Assembly (NCBI GenBank): GCA_963761435.1
Contig: CAVXHJ010000010.1
Coordinates: 682,001-746,000 of the forward strand
DNA length: 64,000 nt
Origin: Roseiarcus sp963761435
GTDB taxonomy: Bacteria; Pseudomonadota; Alphaproteobacteria; Rhizobiales; Beijerinckiaceae
Direction: 5' to 3'
Positions 56,372-64,000 of this stretch are shown piece by piece. Under the pieces are notes generated by a model, which saw nothing but the letters and a program-made list of their open reading frames with translations, had not been told where the DNA came from and did not search any database. Within the stretch, counting starts at the first letter, position 1; each line of letters starts with the position of its first letter. Made by a program: the position numbers and the translations under genes.

Positions 56372-57166
56372 TTAAGCGCCGGTCACAACCCGGGCGAACA
56401 CCAGCACATCGACCCGCTTGGCGCCCGCCCTCAAAAGCGCCCGGGAGGCGGCGTTGGCGGTCGCACCCGAGGTCAAAACATCGTCGATCAGGACGACGTT
56501 AATTCCGCGCAGCGCAACGCCCGCGGCGGCGCGAAACGCGCCCTGGACGTTTTCCGCCCGCTGCGCCCGGGTGAGGCCGATCTGGCTGCGGGTCGCCTTC
56601 ACCCTGAGAAGCGCGCCGTGGTCGCAGGGCTTGCCGGTCAGGCGCGAAATCTCCCCCGTCAGCGCCGCCGCCTGGTTGAACCGCCGCTGCCAAAGCCGCA
56701 GCGGATGCAGCGGCACCGGGATCAGGAGATCGGCGTCGGCGAGCACCTCCACGCCCGCGCGGACCATCCAGCTGGCGATCGGCCGCGCGAGCTCGGCGCG
56801 GTCGGAATATTTGAGCCGATGGGCGAGCGTGCGCGCCGGCCCGTCCTCAAACCGCGCCACCGCCCGGGCGCGGGCGAACACGGGCGGATCGGCCATCGCC
56901 TGGGGCGAGATGAGGCCTTGCCCAAGATCCTGCTCGAACGGCGTCCCGAGGCGCTCGCAATAGGGCCGCTCGATGAATCGCATAGCCCTCCAGCAGCGCG
57001 GGCAGAGCGCGCCATGCAAATCCGTCGCCGCGCGACAGGCAAGGCAGGTCGGCGGATAGAGCGTGTCGAGCGCGGCTCGAGCCAGGCGCCGGCCGAGCGC
57101 GCCGGCTCGGCCCGCCCACGACGGGCCGGCAACTTGGTCGGAGGTAAGCGCCGGAATGGCGTCCAT
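56372..57166 (-). CDS. comF: ComF-family phosphoribosyltransferase-like protein
   Basis: 264 residues. Zinc-ribbon-like cysteines CLACRA and CPRC near the N-terminus and the PRPP loop VVLIDDVLTSGATANAASRA near the C-terminus. ComF proteins aid DNA uptake in competent bacteria; outside those the role is unclear. Head of a same-strand group with grxC and DUF1178 and divergent from the methyltransferase gene. Confidence 0.93.
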   Translation of the reverse strand: MDAIPALTSDQVAGPSWAGRAGALGRRLARAALDTLYPPTCLACRAATDLHGALCPRCWRAMRFIERPYCERLGTPFEQDLGQGLISPQAMADPPVFARARAVARFEDGPARTLAHRLKYSDRAELARPIASWMVRAGVEVLADADLLIPVPLHPLRLWQRRFNQAAALTGEISRLTGKPCDHGALLRVKATRSQIGLTRAQRAENVQGAFRAAAGVALRGINVVLIDDVLTSGATANAASRALLRAGAKRVDVLVFARVVTGA

Positions 57167-57231
57167 GTCGCCAACATTAGCCTGAGCCCAGGCTTTGCGC
57201 GAGAGGCGGTCTGGAGCATAAGGGACGATCC

Positions 57232-58125
57232 ATGCCGACTCCGACGCCGCCGCGGATATTCGATCGCGATCTCATCAATCGGCGCCTCGACCGCGCATGG
57301 GCGCGCCAGGCCGACGACGCGCGGGTGGACTTCCTCCTCGCCCGGGCGGCGCAGGACCTCGGCGAACGGCTGTCGCTGGTCAAACGGCGCTTCGCCGTTG
57401 CCGCCGATTTCGGCTCGCCCGGCCCCCACGGGGCCGCCGTTCTCGCGGCCGGCGGGCAGGTCGACTCCGTCGTCCGGATCGCTCCGACGTGGACGAGCGT
57501 CGGGACAGGCGCTTTCCTCGCCGCCGTCGGCGACCTCGAACGCCTGCCGGCGGCGGATGGCTCTCTCGACCTTGCCGTTTCGCTGCTTGCGCTCCAGAGC
57601 GTGAACGATCTGCCCGGCGCGCTCATTCAAATCCGGCGGGCGCTGAAGCCCGATGGCCTTCTCGTCGCCGCGCTGATCGGGGGCGATACGCTGACCGAAC
57701 TGCGCCAGAGCCTGACGATCTCCGAGAGCGAAGTTCTCGGCGGCGCGTCGCCGCGGGTGGCGCCATTCGTCGACGTGCGCGCGCTCGGCGGCCTCGCCCA
57801 GCGCGCCGGGCTGGCGCTGCCGGTTGTCGATCTCGACCGCGCCATCGTCCGCTACTCCGACATGTTCGCGCTCCTCGCCGACCTGCGCGCGATGGGGGCC
57901 ACAAACGCGCTCGACGCTCGCGCCCGCACGCCCCTGCGCCGCGAGGTGCTGGCGCGCGCCGCCGCCCTCTACGCCGAGCGCTTCGCCGATCCGGACGGCC
58001 GCGTGCGCGCGACTTTCGATATTGTGTGGCTCGCCGGCTGGGCGCCGCACGAAAGCCAGCCGAAGCCGCTCGAGCCGGGGTCGGCGTCGATGCGGCTCGC
58101 CGACGCGCTGAAGGGCAGCCGCTGA
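57232..58125 (+). CDS. SAM-dependent methyltransferase, NDUFAF5/BioC-like
   Basis: 297 residues. IFDRDLINRRLDRAWARQ at the start and LLALQSVNDLPGALIQIRRA with LKPDGLLVAALIGGDTLTEL are marks of the alphaproteobacterial relatives of NDUFAF5, a complex I assembly factor. Motif I is weak (AVAADFGSPGP), so the cofactor role is inferred from the family. The stop is 4 bp from the corrected end of the convergent EamA gene. Confidence 0.85.
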   Translation: MPTPTPPRIFDRDLINRRLDRAWARQADDARVDFLLARAAQDLGERLSLVKRRFAVAADFGSPGPHGAAVLAAGGQVDSVVRIAPTWTSVGTGAFLAAVGDLERLPAADGSLDLAVSLLALQSVNDLPGALIQIRRALKPDGLLVAALIGGDTLTELRQSLTISESEVLGGASPRVAPFVDVRALGGLAQRAGLALPVVDLDRAIVRYSDMFALLADLRAMGATNALDARARTPLRREVLARAAALYAERFADPDGRVRATFDIVWLAGWAPHESQPKPLEPGSASMRLADALKGSR

Positions 58126-58129
58126 CGCT

Positions 58130-59066
58130 TCAATTCGCGCCGGTGAAGCTGGTCGCCAGAGCGAGCCTTAGAGTCTCTCCTTGCCGGCCGCAGCGACCGG
58201 CCAGTCAGGGCCACGCCGCACAGCACAAGCGCGAGGCCCACCCAGGCCGAGGGCGCGATCGGTTCGGCGAGCGCGACCGCTCCGCCGACGACGCCGATGA
58301 GCGGCACGATATAGTTGTTGAGGCTCGCGAAGGTCGGTCCCTCCTGATGCACGAGCCGGAAATAGACGTAATAGGCGAGCGCAGTGTTGAAAAGTGCGAG
58401 CGCGACGATCCCGAGAATGGACGCGAGCGAAGCTTGAAAGATCGTCGCAAGCGGCGGCAGATTCCCGGACAGCGCCCCGATCAGCGTCAGAACGAGCGTT
58501 GAAATCGTGATCGAGGCTGTCACCGCTCTGACGGCGCCGATCTCCCTCGTGGCGGCGCCGGAGATGATCGCGCCCGTGCCGTAACAAATGCCAGCCAGGA
58601 GAGCGAAAGCCCGCCCCAAGACCGAATGGGCGCCGCCTTCCCCGCCAGGCGACCAGAAGGTGACCCCGACGCCGGCGAAGCCAATCAGAAGGCCGAGACC
58701 GCCAAGCCATGTCCAGCGGTCGCGGGATCCGAGAAGGCGGCCGAAGAGGAAGACGAAGATGGGCTGGGCGCCCATCATCAGCGCCATGTCGGCGCTGGTC
58801 GTCAGCGTCGCCGCCTTGCCGAGCAGGATGAAGGGAACGACCTGCCCGACCAGCGCGAGCGCGAGGAGCTTCATCCACAGCGCCAGTCGGAACTCTGGCC
58901 AGATCCTGCCCGAAAGTACGCTCGTAAGAAGCAGAGCAACAGCCGCGATGCCGGCGCGGCCGAGTGCAAGACTTACCGGATCGAAGGCGCGAGCTGCGAG
59001 CTTAATGAAAAGAAAGGACGAGCCCCAGAGGAACGACAGGAAAGCCAACGCCGCATATGCCGCCAT
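58130..59066 (-). CDS. EamA/DMT-family transporter (probable one-base frameshift near its end)
   Basis: Ten hydrophobic helices in two EamA repeats (FLWGSSFLFIKLAARAF, FNTALAYYVYFRLVHQEGPT). As written the frame runs on to 57969, overlapping the methyltransferase gene by 157 bp. If one base is dropped near 58175 it ends at 58130 as ETLRLALATSFTGAN, 311 residues, the usual size and tidy beside its neighbour. The correction is an inference. Substrate unknown. Confidence 0.8.
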
Positions 59067-59117
59067 GAGAGATCCGAAGTTGGTTGGCCGCGAGCTATGC
59101 GGTCTCGTCGGCGGCGG

Positions 59118-62100
59118 TCAACGGAAATTGCGTCCCGCCGGCATCGCCCGTGTCGCGTCCACCCCATCAAGCGGCAGGATCGGTGCGGCGCGCGGGTCGT
59201 CCAGCCGAGGCGGCTGAGCGAAGCGGTTGCCCTGGCGCTTCCGGGTCTCCGTCGGCTCCGTCCGGTGCGCCTCGTCGGCGCGCGCGAGCGCGCTGATTGT
59301 CTCGCCCGCCTCCGACAGAAGCCCGAGCATCGGCGTCAGGTCGCTCATACGCTCGGCGACGATATGGATGACGCCCGATTCGCTCTGGAGCTTGCCGGTC
59401 ACGGCGATGAAGCGCGCGCCGAGCACGATCGCGCGTAACCGTTCGAACGCCTTCGGCCAGACGATGACATTGGCGATGCCCGTCTCGTCCTCGAGCGTCA
59501 TGAAGATGACGCCCTTGGCGGTGCCTGGCCGCTGACGCACCAGCACGAGACCGGCGACCGTGACCCGCTCGTTGTTCTTGACCTTGGGAAGCGCGTCGGA
59601 GCGCACAATTCCACGCGCTGCAAGGCGCGCGCGCATGAACGAGGCCGGATGGGCCTTCAGTGACAGCGACAGGCGTCGATAATCCTCCACCACATGGGCG
59701 CCGAGCGGCATCGGCGGCAATTTCGCGTCCGGCTCGGTTTCGCGCGCCGGGCGGCTGGCGAACAGCGGCAGGTCGTCCTGGTCGCCGACCCGGTCGAGGC
59801 CGCGCACCGCCCATAAAGCCTGCCGCCGGTCGAGCCCGAGCGAGCGGAAGGCGTCGGCGTCGGCAAGCTTCTCCAGCGCGGCCGGGCGTGAGGCCGCTGC
59901 GCAGCCACAGGTCGCGCACGGAATCATAAGCCTGCCCCCGCCGCTCCACGAGCCGGCGCATGTCTTCCTCCCTGATGCCGACGATCTGCCTCAAGCCGAG
60001 GCGTACGGCATGAGTCGCGCGGATATGCTCGATCATGGAGGCATGGCGGGGGTGAATTCCTTCTCCCGCTCGCCCCCCTTCGCCCCGTTCACGGGGAGAA
60101 GGTGGCCGCGCAGCGGCCGGATGAGGGGCTGCGGAATCCACGTCGGAAGAGTTGGCGCCGCCCCTCACCCCAACCCTCTCCCCGTGCACGGGGAGAGGGG
60201 GTAATGGCTCCAGCGTGCAGTCCCAGTCCGACAGGTTCACGTCGACCTCGCGCATTTCGACCCCATGCTCGCGCGCGTCGCGCACGAGTTGGGCGGGGGC
60301 GTAGAAGCCGAGCGGCTGGGAGTTCAGCATCGCCGCGGCGAACACGTCCGGATAGCGGCACTTCATCCAGCACGAGGCGTAGACCAGAAGCGCGAAGCTC
60401 GCGGCGTGGCTCTCGGGAAAGCCGTATTCGCCGAACCCTTCGATCTGATGGAAACAGCGCTCGGCGAACTCGCGGTCGTAGCCTTTGGCCGCCATGCCCT
60501 CGACCATCTTCGCCTGAAAGGTCTGGATCGTGCCGACGCGGCGGAAGGTCGCCATCGCGCGGCGCAACTTATCGGCTTCCGAAGGTGTGAATCCGGCCGC
60601 GACGATGGCGATCTTCATCGCCTGCTCCTGGAACAGCGGCACGCCGAGCGTCTTGCTCAAGACGGCTTCGAGCTCCTTCGAGGGATAGGAGACCTCCTCC
60701 AGGCCCTGCCGGCGGCGCAGATAGGGATGAACCATGTCGCCCTGGATCGGGCCGGGGCGGACGATGGCGACCTCGATCACAAGATCGTAATAGCTCGCCG
60801 GCTTCAGTCGCGGCAGCATCGACATCTGCGCGCGGCTTTCGATCTGGAACACGCCGATCGTGTCGGCGCGCTGGATCATCGCATAGACCTCGGGCTCCTC
60901 AGGCGGAATGGTGGCCAGCGTCAGGCGCTTGCTATAATGCCGGTCCAGAAGATCGAGGCCCTTGCTCAGCGCCGTCAGCATGCCGAGCGCAAGCACGTCG
61001 ACCTTGAGCAGGCCGAGCGCATCGAGGTCGTCCTTGTCCCATTCGACCGTCGTGCGCTCCTCCATCGCCGCATTCATCACCGGAACGACTTCGTCGAGCC
61101 GGTCGCGGGTGATGACGAAGCCGCCGCTGTGCTGGGTGAGATGGCGCGGAAAGCCGATGAGCTCCTTCGCCATCTTGAGCGCCAGAGCCAGCGTCGGGTC
61201 GGCAGGATCAAGTCCGATCTCGCGCACGCGGGTCTCGCCGATCGGCGCTGTCTCCTGGCCCCAGGCGGTCCCGTTGAGAGCGGCGACGACATCGTCGGAG
61301 AGGCCGAAGACCTTGGCCGTTTCGCGGATCGCCGAACGCGTGCGATAGGTCGTCACCGCGGCCGCGAGGCCGGCGCGCTCACGCCCGTAGCGCTGGTAGA
61401 TGTATTGGATCACCTCCTCGCGCCGTTCGTGCTCGAAGTCGACGTCGATGTCGGGGGGCTCGTTGCGCTCGGGCGAGATGAAGCGCTCGAACAGAAGATC
61501 GAAACGCGCCGGATCGACCTCGGTGATCCCAAGGCAATAGCAGACGGCGGAATTGGCCGCCGAGCCGCGGCCCTGGCAGAGGATTCCCTTCGAGCGCGCG
61601 AAGCGCACGATGTCATGCACGGTGAGGAAGTAAGGCGCGTAATCGAGCGAGGCGATCAGCTCAAGTTCGTGTGTCAGCGCTTCCCGCGTGCGCTCCGGAA
61701 CGCCGTACGGATAGCGCGCTCTTGCGCCTGCCTGAGCGAAGGCTTCGAGCGCCGCCTGGGACGTTGCATGGCCCTCGCGCAGCTCTTCGGGATAGCAATG
61801 CCTGAGTTCGTCAAGGCTGAAGGCGAGGCCGTCGAGGAAGCGGGCGGTCTCGCCGACAGCCTCAGGCGCCTCGGCGAACAGCCGCGCCATTTCGCTTGGC
61901 GCCTTGAGATGGCGCTCGGCGTTGGCTTGCGTGAGGCGTCCCGCGGCCTCGAGCGTGGTTTTCTCGCGGATGCAGGTGACGACATCGGCGAGCATGCGCC
62001 GCTCGGGCGCATGCATGAGCGCGTCGTTGGTCGCGATCAGCGGCGCCCCGACCTCACGCGCGAGCGCCGCGCGCCGCGCGAACCCGCCACGCATATGCTC

Positions 62101-62679
62101 GCCATAAGTCAGGCTCGCGCCGATCCACAGGCGCTGGCCGAAGGCGTCGCGGAGGCGGTGGAGGATTCCCTTTTCCCCTTGGGGGAGAGGGGCCAGGGGT
62201 GAGGAGTTCCCCTCTCCGGCTTGCAGGAGAAGGCGGCCGCGCGGCGGCCGGATGAGGGGCAGCGCTACGACCTGCAGCCCATCGCCGCGCTCCAGCAGGT
62301 CATCCAGTCGGAGCCGGCATTCGCCCTTGGGCGCGCGCAGGTTTCCGGCGGTGAGAATCCGGCAGAGCCGGCCGTAAGCGGCGCGATCCTTCGGATAGGC
62401 GAGCACATCCGGCGCGCCGTCGTCGAAGGCGAGCCGCGCCCCGGGGACGACGCGCGTTGAGCCCATCGCCTCCACATTCTCGCGCGCGAAAATATGCGCA
62501 CGCACGACGCCTGCAAGCGTGTTGCGATCCGCGATCCCGATTCCCGCAAGCCCCAGCTCGGCGGCGCGCTTAACCATCTCCTCGGGATGCGAAGCCCCGC
62601 GCAGAAACGAAAAATTCGTCATCGCCGAGAGTTCGGCGAAGCGGGGCTCGATGCGGATCACCACTCCCTTCTCCCGCAT
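59118..62679 (-). CDS. dnaE2: Error-prone DNA polymerase DnaE2 (one-base frameshift; two in-frame repeat insertions)
   Basis: Translesion polymerase of the ImuA-ImuB-DnaE2 mutasome. N-terminal PHP domain (MTNFSFLRGASHPEEMVKRA), catalytic palm (PPDIDVDFEHERREEVIQYI), HTQHSGGF-like region, and OB domain (VTVAGLVLVRQRPGTAKGVI). The frame breaks at 59884-59886; removing one C gives LTPAALEKLADADAF. Corrected length is about 1186 residues, longer than the usual roughly 1080-1100; two RIME-like elements inside, near 60082-60202 and 62170-62260, account for most of the excess. Start could be ATG 62679 or GTG near 62661-62664. Confidence 0.93.
60082..60202. repeat. RIME-like repeat copy B, inside dnaE2
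   Basis: CGTTCACGGGGAGAAGGTGG, CCGCGCAGCGGCCGGATGAG and CTCTCCCCGTGCACGGGGAG show the classic RIME palindromes. It adds about 45 residues to DnaE2 between DWDCTLEP and HASMIEHIRATH, without breaking the frame. Confidence 0.8.
62170..62260. repeat. RIME-like repeat copy C, inside dnaE2
   Basis: TTTTCCCCTTGGGGGAGAGG and GGCGGCCGCGCGGCGGCCGG followed by ATGAGGGG. It adds about 28 residues (RGRLLLQAGEGNSSPLAPLP and on) in the PHP domain of DnaE2, in frame, between the strand LQVVALPLI and LRDAFGQRLWIG. Confidence 0.8.
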
Positions 62680-62707
62680 GGGGCGCCGAAACCGCAACCA
62701 CGCTCGC

Positions 62708-62895
62708 TCGCGCGCCCCCCTTCTCCCCTTGCGGGAGAAGGTGTCGCCGATATGGCGTTCGGAAGAACGCCCGTTCTTCCGAACGGGCTATGGCGCGACG
62801 GATGAGGAGTCAGGCGCCGCAAGGCGCCTCTGCATCGCGCGCCTCGCGGCGCTGACCCCTCACCCCTAACCCCTCTCCCACAAGGGGAGAGGGAG
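62708..62895. repeat. RIME-like repeat copy D, between dnaE2 and the DUF559 gene
   Basis: Begins with a 43-bp block repeated almost exactly at 63293-63333, contains GTTCGGAAGAACG / CGTTCTTCCGAAC, and ends with TCTCCCACAAGGGGAGAGG. It fills most of the 230 bp between the two genes. Confidence 0.8.
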
Positions 62896-62908
62896 ATCTC
62901 GCGCCCAT

Positions 62909-63271
62909 TCACCATGGCAGGCCGCACCGAGCGAGAATCGTATTCAGTACGTTCTCTCGTTCGCGCAGAATCTCGTGGTTCCAGAAACGCGCGATCGCGA
63001 ACCCCTGCGCCTCAAGCCAAGCGTCACGCCTAATATCTCGACGGCTTTCGGCATGTTGAGCGCCATCGCATTCAACGATGAGGCGATATTCGAAGCAGGC
63101 AAAATCGGCGATGTAGACGCCGATTGGGACCTGACGGCGCCACTTCGTCGATTGCAGCCGCCTGTCCCGTAAGAGACGCCACAACGCCCTTTCGGCGTCC
63201 GTCTGCTGAACACGCAACGCGCGAGCACGAGATTGGGCAACTGGCGAAATGAGATGATGATGAACCGTCAT
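62909..63271 (-). CDS. DUF559 (VSR-like) endonuclease-domain protein
   Basis: 120 residues with the PD-(D/E)xK-like nuclease fold related to very-short-patch repair enzymes: TDAERALWRLLRDRRLQ, VGVYIADFACFEYRLI-type strand with Asp, VECDGAQHAESR, and the tail WNHEILRERENVLNTI. The GAGGAGATC before ATG 63271 is a good ribosome site. It lies between imuB and dnaE2, which are normally adjacent, and RIME-like repeats flank it on both sides. Family members' target DNA is not known. Confidence 0.9.
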   Translation of the reverse strand: MTVHHHLISPVAQSRARALRVQQTDAERALWRLLRDRRLQSTKWRRQVPIGVYIADFACFEYRLIVECDGAQHAESRRDIRRDAWLEAQGFAIARFWNHEILRERENVLNTILARCGLPW

Positions 63272-63292
63272 GATCTCCTCATACTTTTGTCA

Positions 63293-63351
63293 TCGCGCGC
63301 CCCTTCTCCCCTTGCGGGAGAAGGTGTCGCCGAAGGCGACGGACGGGGGGT
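63293..63351. repeat. RIME-like repeat copy E, between the DUF559 gene and imuB
   Basis: A 41-bp block matching 62708-62750 in the same orientation except for two bases in a C run, followed by GGCGACGGACGGGGGG. It lies between the DUF559 start and the imuB stop. Confidence 0.75.
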
Positions 63352-63380
63352 GCGCGCGGCCAGGCGCTGCGCGAAGGGCG

Positions 63381-64000
63381 TCACCCGAACACTCCGTGCA
63401 CGAACCATTTCGCCTGCGCTGTCTCGCGGCCCCATAAGCCCTCGCGGTAGAGCCAGAAGCGGCGGCCATGGGAATCCTCGGCGCGGAAATAGTCACGCGT
63501 CGGCGCGCCATCGCGCCGCCACCACGGCGCAACGATGCGCTCCGGCCCCTCGATGGCGGCGACGTCGTGCAGGACGCGCCGCCAGCGGAAGCGCAACGGC
63601 GGCCCATCGGGCACCTCGGCCAGGGCCTCGATCGGCTCCGGGCGCACGAACAGGCGCAATGGCCGCGCAGGCGCGCCAGCCACAACCGCCCCTATCCCCT
63701 CCCCCTCCCCTCGCATCCGCGCCCGCCCAAGCGTCGCCGGCGCAGCCGCCTCGGCCTGCTCGGGCAGGTGCGCTTCGATGAGTTCGCGCTGCGTCACCGC
63801 GCGGGCCCCGAGCCTCGCGGAGAGCCGGTCGAGAAGCTCGGCGAGGGCGCGGGCGCGCTCGGCCTCGTGCGCACGCTCGAGTTCGGCCTGCGAAGGCGCG
63901 AGCGGCTCGGCCGCGAGACAGGCGAGACGCATGAGATCGACGCCGTAACCGGCGTCGATGGCGTCTTCGTCCGGGTTCGCCAGCCGCTCGGCAAAAAGCC
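63381..64000 (-). CDS. imuB: ImuB (Y-family-like polymerase subunit), C-terminal part only
   Basis: About 206 residues, running off the right edge. The visible part is the C-terminal adaptor region: FAERLANPDEDAIDAGYGVD, ALAELLDRLSARLG, and the conserved end DYFRAEDSHGRRFWLYREGL with AKWFVHGVFG. ImuB is the catalytically inactive Y-family relative that links DnaE2 to the sliding clamp. The clamp-binding and finger-palm parts are outside the window. Placed upstream of dnaE2 on the same strand, as usual for the cassette. Confidence 0.93.
   Translation of the reverse strand, partial: LFAERLANPDEDAIDAGYGVDLMRLACLAAEPLAPSQAELERAHEAERARALAELLDRLSARLGARAVTQRELIEAHLPEQAEAAAPATLGRARMRGEGEGIGAVVAGAPARPLRLFVRPEPIEALAEVPDGPPLRFRWRRVLHDVAAIEGPERIVAPWWRRDGAPTRDYFRAEDSHGRRFWLYREGLWGRETAQAKWFVHGVFG

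Noticed and set aside
57969..58129. C-terminal extension of the EamA transporter into the methyltransferase gene
   Set aside because: The extra residues are polar and unlike the family; one extra base near 58175 explains them.

Overview
The window looks like chromosomal DNA of a high-GC alphaproteobacterium of the Hyphomicrobiales (Rhizobiales). Supporting signs are the rpmH-rnpA-yidC-engB order, an alpha-type tRNA-Phe, an imuB/dnaE2 mutagenesis cassette, paired DUF882 and L,D-transpeptidase genes, and abundant RIME-like and 'GTCATCGCGAGCG'-type palindromic repeats. Genus is not assigned; Beijerinckiaceae/Methylocystaceae-like is a guess.

Layout. 1-5.1 kb: truncated arylsulfatase, a PEP-CTERM-type exported protein, an OFA-like MFS carrier and a polytopic membrane protein. 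5.3-10.9 kb: dxs plus a small coupled membrane protein, then the ribosome/secretion cluster rpmH-rnpA-yidC-engB. 10.9-16.4 kb: epoxide hydrolase, TMEM175-type channel, pobA, an ABC1-family kinase and a wrecked keto-pentenoate hydratase. 16.5-23.7 kb: oligoendopeptidase F, an NtrC-type regulator, an L,D-transpeptidase and a DUF882 protein. 23.9-27.4 kb: a DoxX/WrbA/nitroreductase/FMN-reductase operon with a divergent LysR gene. 27.4-32.2 kb: a sugar ABC transporter operon with two permeases. 32.5-38.8 kb: AhpD-like protein, rpsA, a 2H phosphoesterase, a DUF6582 protein, a thiolase with its middle missing, and a sugar-nucleotide epimerase-like protein. 39.6-45.6 kb: an AraC-controlled sugar ABC operon with its own dehydrogenase and TIM-barrel epimerase. 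45.8-46.4 kb: permease and integrase remnants beside tRNA-Phe. 46.6-52.3 kb: outer-membrane protein, OpgG/OpgD glucan protein, and a DUF4062-TPR gene with a coupled membrane protein. 52.7-59.1 kb: lyxose isomerase, ppa, GNAT, DUF3108, DUF1178, grxC, comF, a methyltransferase and an EamA transporter. 59.1-64 kb: dnaE2, a DUF559 nuclease and the 3' part of imuB.

Reading caution. At least eleven otherwise normal genes, several of them essential or core (yidC, engB), are broken by what reads as exactly one extra base each, and the hydratase and DUF4062-TPR genes carry many. The bias is all toward insertions, so most of these breaks are more likely assembly error than biology. The frames given here are reconstructed across those sites.

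Most unusual content: two RIME-like palindromic elements carried in frame inside dnaE2; a DUF559 nuclease gene between imuB and dnaE2, flanked by near-identical 41-43 bp direct repeats; a DUF4062-TPR gene whose TPR part is nine nearly identical 141-bp units, coupled to a small membrane protein; and an integrase scar at tRNA-Phe.
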